Positions 57,731-64,000 of a stretch of 64,000 nt of DNA are shown here, piece by piece (positions within the stretch are counted from its first letter, which is position 1; each line of letters starts with the position of its first letter). Position numbers and translations under genes: made by a program. The stretch is from Anastrepha obliqua (taxonomy: Eukaryota > Arthropoda > Insecta > Diptera > Tephritidae): contig NC_072893.1 of the NCBI RefSeq assembly GCF_027943255.1, forward strand, positions 28,790,001 through 28,854,000, in the 5' to 3' direction. Under the pieces are notes generated by a model that was given only the letters and a program-made list of their open reading frames with translations, had not been told where the DNA came from and ran no database searches.

Positions 57731-57950
57731 TAGGCGCTTACATCCTCTGTTGGGTGTTTGGCCGAGCTCCTTCTCCTAATTGTGGTGTGCGTCTTGATGT
57801 TGTTCCACAAATGGTGGGGCCCACAGTTTTACGCCGACTACGAACGGCAGGTAGTTTTTTTATGACGATATTTTTCATAGCAGAAATACACTCGGAAATC
57901 TGTTATTGGCTGTAGAGAAACGACCGCTGTTAGAAAAAACTGTTTATATC
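57731..57950 (-). mobile_element. tRNA-headed SINE, 3' part
   Basis: TAGGCGCTTACATCCTCTGT, GGGTGTTTGGCCGAGCTCC, TTGTGGTGTGCGTCTTGATG and TTGTTCCACAAATGGTGGGG, then a diverged body (CGACCGCTGTTAGAAAAAAC). The tRNA-like head is missing. Confidence 0.75.
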
Positions 57951-58470
57951 ATTCGTTTTTTCATGCCCTGAGAAAGTGAAGATTCGAAATTCGGCATATG
58001 GAAATACGAAAAAATACCGTTATAGAGAAGGTGGACTTACTGCCACATTTTCAATATTTTCATTCCTAAGTTGCCTCAGTCAAAGATAACAAGGCTGGTT
58101 AAAGAAATATTGCATTCTTAGAAAATATTAAAATTACCGTTATGTGGAAGATATGTTGGATGTCAGATTTTGTGCATTCTACAAGCATGAACTGAAGGAG
58201 GTATGCAATAGTAAGTTTACAATAGCAATCAGTAAACCACCTTATGGCATAACTCTAAGAAGTTTGGACTACCTGAGCCGTCCATCTATAGAAATATTTT
58301 ATCTAATGCCTGTCCGATTACACAGTTCAATAATTTTTCAAAAATATTACTAAACCCGAAGAAACAATAATAATTATTAGAGGAGATATCTCCAGCATCA
58401 ACTTGACCGAAGGCATTACTAGCCCAAAGGTTCTGAGCTTTTTTTATGCAGAGTTCAAGTTTTAATTTAA

Positions 58471-59206
58471 GGGGTAACACCACTGTACACGAGTAAAATA
58501 AACACGATTTTTAAAGAATTTTTTTGTATAGAAGGAAAGGGGAAACAATCACTCTGATTTGGGAAGTTATTATTTATATACTAAAATACAAAACTACAAA
58601 GTTTGATCGAAAAATTTTACAAAATGGCGGCATTGGAGACATTTTTGTAATGTGGTTTCTCTTGAAGGAGCTCCGCGGCACGCAGCACAGAGGGTGCAAA
58701 TTTTAGTCTGGAACAAAGAAACATTTTTTTTCTCAATCTAGATAAGAATAGCTAGAGAAACACGTAGGGGATTTAAAAAATATTTATTTTTGGGGAATTG
58801 GCAAGCATTTGAAGGAAAAAACTCTATTTTGGACTAAAAAAACGGCACTTAAATAATTATAACAATCGTTTAAATTAATCTATCGAAAATCCCCTACGCT
58901 CTTCTCTTAAGAAGGTTATTATACAGACGTAGTGAAAAACCTGATTAAAAATATTTAAAATTGTTTGAGTTATGCTGCGTGCCAATTTCAGAAAACGTGT
59001 TTTGAGAAAAACGCGTTTAAAGTTTGGAAATTTGGAGAAATCGCTAGAGAGCAGTCACTAACGCTTGGTTAAAAGCTTAAAATATTTATGAAATAAACTT
59101 CGGTAACGTATAAAACTTTTTGTTCTGTATTTTAAAAGGTTCAAAGAATTTTTTAAGCTTATAAAAAAAAATCAATTTTTTGAAATTTCTACAGTGGTGT
59201 TACCCC
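58471..59206. mobile_element. TTAA-flanked non-coding element, clean ends
   Basis: TTAA lies at 58467-58470 and 59207-59210. The ends read GGGGTAACACCACTGTACAC and, complemented, GGGGTAACACCACTGTAGAA, identical over 17 bp. The interior contains the family-related GTTTAAAGTTTGGAAATTTG at about 59016. No ORF. This is the best-preserved member of the family here. Confidence 0.8.
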
Positions 59207-59239
59207 TTAACAGAGAAGCTAAATATAAGAACCATGATA

Positions 59240-59590
59240 GCGGTATTAACTAGTAAACAATGACTAGGCAGCCACGCTAGAAGGTTAGGGTTTCCGTACT
59301 TCGACAGCTTCTACAGTCTTAATACAGAAGAAGCGGAAACATGCAGCCACCTTTTATGTGAGTGCGAAAGCTTAGCGACAAGGAGCTTCTCTCTCTTGAC
59401 ATGACATTTTTAATTGATGTAGCGGACTAAGCGCATCTAAAACTAACGAAACTTTGCTCTTTTTCAAAAGCTACTGGGTGGTTTGAAAAGGAACTCATAG
59501 GGTAAGGATAAGTTCCAGTGGTATTACAATGGACCTATGAAAGGTCTAAGTGAGTCTTTGCGACAGCCACCCTACCTACCTACCTAAAGA
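59240..59590 (+). pseudogene. RNase H-type LINE, C-terminal tail
   Basis: LGFPYFDSFYSLNTEEAETC then SHLLCECESLATRSF keeps the Cys/His C-terminal motif. The 3' UTR follows, ending in ACCTACCTACCTA. Upstream domains are missing. Confidence 0.5.
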
Positions 59591-59677
59591 TTTTGAGCGA
59601 AGGTGTGAATACTTTGTCGAATATACAAATTATGTATAAAAAAAACTTCGAGCATAATTTCTGTTCTCAGTCTTCTA

Positions 59678-59908
59678 ACAGGTGGCGCAAAATTAATCAA
59701 TTATGGAAAGATTTATAATATTTGCAAATATCGTCCTACGGCAATCATATTTGACACTTGTGAGCTAGACAGCTGCAGCATACAAACAGACAAACAATGA
59801 AGCACGTGAGGGTCAAAATAAAGATTTCCGTCATTCAAAATATTTTTTTTTTTAGTAAAAAGTTGAATGGTTAATTTTGCGCCACCCGATTAATTTTGCG
59901 CCACCCGT
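59678..59908. mobile_element. TA-flanked MITE with duplicated right repeat
   Basis: The left end is ACAGGTGGCGCAAAATTAAT. The right end complemented is ACGGGTGGCGCAAAATTAAT followed at once by a second GGGTGGCGCAAAATTAA. TA is on each side (59676-59677, 59909-59910). No ORF. Related to the 90-bp MITE at 2849. Confidence 0.7.
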
Positions 59909-60079
59909 TATAATAGAATTCAACACTCCACCTCTACTTAAATGGCATTTTTGACCCTTTTTAGAATCAGGTATAGTGAAAGTTCATTAAAAAGGCACAG
60001 GGTGACCAGGCGACTGATGGCTTTCAGCCAGCCAAGTCAACCTAACCTAACCTAATCAGTGTTTCATTGTTTCTTTTAA

Positions 60080-60630
60080 TCGTCTAGCAGTGGGCAGTAC
60101 TTTTTTATATCGCAATTTCCGTTCCTTAGACTTGAATTCCTTGTACGCTGATTGTAATTTTATATGTTGGAAGGACTGCTGGTATAATGATACGGTTAAT
60201 GGGAAGCTGGAACATCTCAACAACCATCTGACGAGTTCGGTGAATATTTTATTTCACGTTCGGGACCTGTCAATTGGCCACCCAGATCGTGCGATATAAC
60301 GCCTTTAGATTATTTTTTGTGGGGCTATGTTAAAGCTCATGTCTATTCAGACAAACCTGCTTCAATTGACGCATTGGAAGACAGCATTAAATCATTTATG
60401 TGTGAGATACCGGCCGAAAGATTGGAAAGAGTATGCCAAAATTGGACTAAGCGGATGGACCATTTGAAGCGCAGTCGCGGACAACATTTGCATGAAATAA
60501 TCTTCAAACATTAAATTATATCGACTGTACTATCGATTTAAATAAAAATTCCATGCATTTTTCTGAATTTTACGTTTGTTTTTTTTTTTTGAAAAGCTTT
60601 CCTATATATCTTAAAAAATCACCCTTTACA
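60080..60630 (+). pseudogene. DD41D (rosa-like) transposase, 3' fragment
   Basis: Frames encode GPVNWPPRSCDITPLDYFLW then GYVKAHVYSDKPASIDALED (the third catalytic Asp region), ERLERVCQNWTKRMDHLKRS and GQHLHEIIFKH, ending at a stop near 60513. Compare WPPRSCDLTQLDFFLWG in 11791-12710. The region before it is badly degraded. ATCACCCTTTA near 60620 may be the right terminus. Confidence 0.65.
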
Positions 60631-60766
60631 TACAACATTTTTTTAATGGGGAAATCAAATATTTCATTTGATATTCCTTTTCCCCTGTTCGGTATGAATT
60701 CTATCTCTCTTTTACCAAAAGCAATTTAATATAATATAAGTAAAAAACATATCTACTGTACTTTAA

Positions 60767-61495
60767 TGGGGGAGCCTGGTTTATAAGGTCAAAAAAAATC
60801 AATTTTTTTTTTTTCGTTTTAAGCGATTCCTAATACATTTCAGAATATTCACACAAAGTTACAGAGCATAATTCTCAATATTTCCGTAGATACAAAGCCA
60901 AAGGTAGGCGAGCGTTAGGTAGTTACGCTGTGACCGGACAGCTATAGAACAAACTGTATCTTCTTTACTCGACTTTTCATTTTTATGATTTCTTTGAATT
61001 GGCGTACATGAATGAAAAAAAACTAATGAACCTTTTGAAGTGAATCATAGCTTTTTCCCTTCAGTATTAAATTCTCTTCTATTTGAACTAACAAAATAGA
61101 TAAAAAAAATTTTCAAGATTTGTATACCAAGTTGAAGTGAATTTTTTTTTATAGAAGGGCATTTTTTTCTTTAAAACCTCCAAAAAGTTGAAATTTTGGA
61201 ATTTCTCTCAGAATAAAAAATCATGATAATTAGAAATCCATTTGAATTTTTTGCTTTCGATAATAATTACGAGCTGTATCTTGTACGCCAGTTGGAAACT
61301 CCAGCGTTACAGCGCTCTACTAATTTCTATATTAAACATTTTTTTCAACTTATTTTAACCAGTACAAAAATGTTTTATACTTTTTAAATGTTCATTAAAA
61401 GATAGAAAAAACTTTGCGTGCTAAATTAATTTTTTCCTTAAAAAAAAATTCGCAAAGAGATGCAATTTTTAAACCTCATAAACCAGGCTACCCCC
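60767..61495. mobile_element. TTAA-flanked non-coding element
   Basis: TTAA lies at 60763-60766 and 61496-61499. The ends read TGGGGGAGCCTGGTTTATAA then GGT and, complemented, GGGGGTAGCCTGGTTTATGA then GGT. 729 bp, AT-rich, no ORF. Confidence 0.75.
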
Positions 61496-61499
61496 TTAA

Positions 61500-62550
61500 A
61501 CGGCAAGGGAACTCATTTGTGTGCTTATAATGGGCTGCTCTGAAAAAAGGACTAGTGTGAGATTTTGCTGTGTTTGTTTAATACAGATTTGAAAATTTTT
61601 CCACATGTGAAAGGAAAATCCACGCAAATATTAAATTTACAAAATTAACAAATAAGATTTTATTGAGAAAATTGCAAAAAGATGTTTCTCATCTTATTGG
61701 CACCAAATGTCTAAGGAATTATTTCGCGACTAATTTGGCTTCCTTCAGAGAATTTTTTCTCCCTGCAACTTCCATGGCACGTTGCAAATGCCAGGGTGAT
61801 AGCAAATGACGTGTGGCGTAATGGAAGAGGGATATATTTTTTGATTTCATATTTACCTATTATATTTTAATGAAAACTCGTTCTCTTCTCTGTTTCTATT
61901 TTCTCTCTCTCAGAAATTAAATAAATCAAAAGTGCCCTTAAGAGGCTTTGAACTTGGACCGCATGAATGCCAGCACTAATGCTAAACACACTCGGCCATC
62001 AAGCTACTATAAAGTATCAAAATATTTCCCAACTTCAACACAGCTGTAAAAATCAATTTATTGTTTGTGGTGAATTTTATGCCAATGAAAAATAAACTCT
62101 CCAAGCATTAAATCGAAACACAAATGGTGCATGTCTTAACTCAGAAATTATCATTTTACCTAAATCGTACTCTTCGCCAACAGATGTCCCATATTAACAA
62201 ACGACTCTCAACACTACCGTGCGCACAGAACGTTGATTACTAACCCAGAGAACGTACTCTGCAGACAGTTTGACATAACTGTATTATCTGGTATAACCAA
62301 CGTTCTCTGCTCTATGTGCTTGACATTTTGGATTCTACAGTTAAGCAAAAAAATTGCAAAATTATGTTTCTATTTGGCAGAATGCAGTAAAAAGTAACTA
62401 TACCTGATATTTCACAGTAAAAGCAATTTGGTGTTTGCTGTATCTAATCGTTTCAATTACATTTGCGCTTTATAGATATTTCACGTAGCATTTACTTGCA
62501 GATAAGTACTGCCTCGAACACGACGACCACTGCGACCATCGATTTGAAAC
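61500..62550. promoter_or_regulatory. GCS1 upstream region, 5' UTR and promoter presumed
   Basis: The interval between the last TE and the GCS1 start codon must hold its promoter. An imperfect inverted repeat with AGAACGT/ACGTTCT arms sits at about 62222-62319. ATTTACTTGCAG at about 62489-62500 resembles a 3' splice site and could end a 5' UTR intron. No confident TATA or initiator can be named. Confidence 0.35.
61940..62013 (-). repeat. tRNA-like (SINE head or tRNA pseudogene)
   Basis: The complement reads AGCTTGATGGCCGAGTGTGT, then TTAGC and, 35 bp on, GGTCCAAGTTCAAAGCC. These resemble the A and B boxes of a Ser/Leu-type tRNA at about the right spacing, but the acceptor stem does not pair convincingly. 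It is distinct from the main SINE family. Confidence 0.4.
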
Positions 62551-64000
62551 ATGGCGAGACACCGCCGCAACGCTAGCAGTGCTGGCAATAGGAGGAATTC
62601 CAATACAGGCATTAATGCCGGCGGCAAGACTATTAAATCCAACGGGAACAATCCACAAAGCCCAACTAATGCTGACAATAAAGGCCACAGCAAAGGTAGT
62701 AAAAGTTCCATAAAGCACAAAAAGAAAGATTTACATTCCACGAATAGCACCGCGGGCGGCTCTAGTTCGAGTACAATTTCTTCTTCAGGCTCTGATGCAA
62801 ATAAACTAAATGACGCTCAAAACCAGCGCATGTATTTCTCCCGTTGGCCCAAATGCATACCGGACAAATGGGCGTCGTTGATCGGTATTGTATTGTTGAG
62901 TGTGGCGTCTTACTTTGGCTACGTAGGTTACCTGGAAACGCGTGTTAATACGCCATTCGACAATGAGAAAATGGTAATACGCGCCGGACTGGATGATCCC
63001 GAGCGGTATTGGGGTTCATATAGACCTTCTACATATTTTGGTTTGAAAACGCGCGATCCACAATCTGCAGTAATGGGCCTAATGTGGTATAGTCCGTCCA
63101 ATTTGGGTTACGCTGGCAAGGGTATACGGCATTGGTGCGAAATAAGTGATCATTTGGAAAAATACGGTTGGACACATCATGATGGGCGTACATTTGGTGT
63201 GCAAGAGATAACTGATTATCCATTCGAGCTGAAAACTTCATTTGTAAAATATCCAGATGGACGACGATTGGGAGGCGATTGGACTGCGCGCATATCTGTA
63301 CGAAATCTCTCGCAAACATGGGATCGTACAATATCGCTAATTTGGTATGTGGCGCTTGATGAGCGCACCAATGGTCATATAACGTATGTATCCAACGACA
63401 ATAGCCCTGAGGCGGGTGTCTCTGGTGAGACTCTTGGCCTGGGTGAGTTCAAGGTACGTTATATTAATTGCTTTTGTTTCATGCCGACTAGTGACATATT
63501 TTCCTATCTCAACAGGTGCGTTTTCATCCAATTAAAGGGAAGGTTCTGCATAAATCATATTTGAGCACAGTGGTACCTTCACTTAGCAAACTGAGGGAAA
63601 CAGTGTTTTCGCACTTTCGTGTATTCTCCGACAACCAAGCTAGGCGTTTTATTGGTCTACCAGGTGAAATGATATCACAAAATGGTGGTCTACCAGATGC
63701 TCCCAACTTTATTGCCATACAAATCACCACTGAAGTGAATTTCACAATGGACATCACTTATGAATCTACTTCTGCCTTTTCACATGTGGAGAATTTCTCC
63801 AAACCGCCCATAGGTAGAGAGTTTACGAATTCTATGCACGAAAAATTGCTCGAATTCGATAACCGTTTTGAGGAAACATTCCACTTGCGCGCCAAAGGCT
63901 ATTCAACTGATGAAATAAAGTTTGCAAAATATGCAGTTAGCAATATGATTGGCGGTATCGGTTACTTCTATGGAGCAAGTAAAGTGAAATCAGTGCATAC
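62551..64000 (+). CDS. GCS1: Mannosyl-oligosaccharide glucosidase (glucosidase I), exons 1-2, 3' partial
   Basis: Glucosidase I, GH63, trims the terminal alpha-1,2-linked glucose from the N-glycan precursor in the ER. Exon 1 (62551-63453, 301 codons) encodes a basic, Ser/Asn-rich cytosolic tail (residues 1-100), a membrane anchor (W107-L128, WASLIGIVLLSVASYFGYVG) and the start of the lumenal N-terminal domain (DDPERYWGSYRPSTYFGLKT, AVMGLMWYS, KYGWTHHDGRTFGVQEI, LGGDWTARISVRN). A 62-bp phase-0 intron follows (GTACGT at 63454, CAACAG ending 63515). Exon 2 (63516-64000) begins VRFHPIKGKVLHKSYL and runs off the window with 161 codons. The family has about 830 residues, so the C-terminal catalytic domain is outside. 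The start fits: no in-frame ATG upstream is needed and the type II topology is as expected. Confidence 0.95.
63454..63515 (+). other. GCS1 intron 1
   Basis: A 62-bp intron with donor AAG|GTACGT and acceptor CTATCTCAACAG|GTG. Its length is not a multiple of three. Reading through gives FKVRYINCFCFMP and a stop soon after, whereas splicing restores the conserved GH63 sequence. Confidence 0.9.

Noticed and set aside
62470..62750. Leu-rich minus-strand ORFs opposite GCS1
   Set aside because: Antisense shadows of the Ser/Asn-rich GCS1 N-terminus.
1..64000. Retrovirus-like or LTR retrotransposon copies
   Set aside because: All reverse transcriptases carry non-LTR signatures (LINE-type motifs, TAA or poly(A) tails); no LTR pair, protease or integrase was seen.

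Overview
This is a eukaryotic window, almost certainly from a higher dipteran. A tephritid-type fruit fly fits best: the one host gene has a 62-bp intron, the DNA is AT-rich, and it carries a tRNA-headed SINE, DD41D (rosa-like) and DD34D mariners and RNase H-bearing LINEs typical of such genomes. The species assignment is inference. Apart from the last 1.5 kb, everything I can identify is transposable-element (TE) DNA or unassigned AT-rich intergenic sequence.

Layout. 1-17.9 kb: an uninterrupted LOA-type LINE ORF running in from the left edge, three copies of one internally deleted mariner derivative, RTE-like and RNase H-bearing LINE remnants, maT-like (DD37D) pieces, a rosa-like DD41D element and a SINE. 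17.9-24.1 kb: a five-layer nest. A pogo-like DNA transposon sits in a Jockey-type LINE, which sits in a second, antisense Jockey-type LINE, which sits in a TTAA-flanked element, which sits in the 3' end of an RTE-like LINE; four insertions carry legible target-site duplications (TSDs). 24.7-47.6 kb: five further mariners on both strands, a maT-like element, an internally deleted Tc1-like element with clean TA-flanked ends, an RTE-like LINE with an 11-bp TSD, a hAT-like MITE with an 8-bp TSD and several SINE copies. 47.6-61.5 kb: unassigned host-like DNA with SINEs, three TTAA elements (one adjoining an RTE-like tail) and a degraded mariner split by both a Transib-type element (5-bp TSD, ends starting CACYATGG) and an RTE-like LINE fragment.

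62551-64000 holds the only convincing host gene: the first two coding exons of GCS1 (mannosyl-oligosaccharide glucosidase, glucosidase I, GH63), reading off the right edge. The window is therefore a TE graveyard upstream of a housekeeping N-glycan processing gene. Almost every transposase and reverse transcriptase is broken; the exceptions are the LOA ORF (681 codons open), the Jockey RT (455 codons open) and a mariner with one visible frame break. I found no rRNA gene, functional tRNA gene or CRISPR array. The most informative content is the nested architecture, the Transib derivative, the TTAA family and the repeated mariner deletion derivative.
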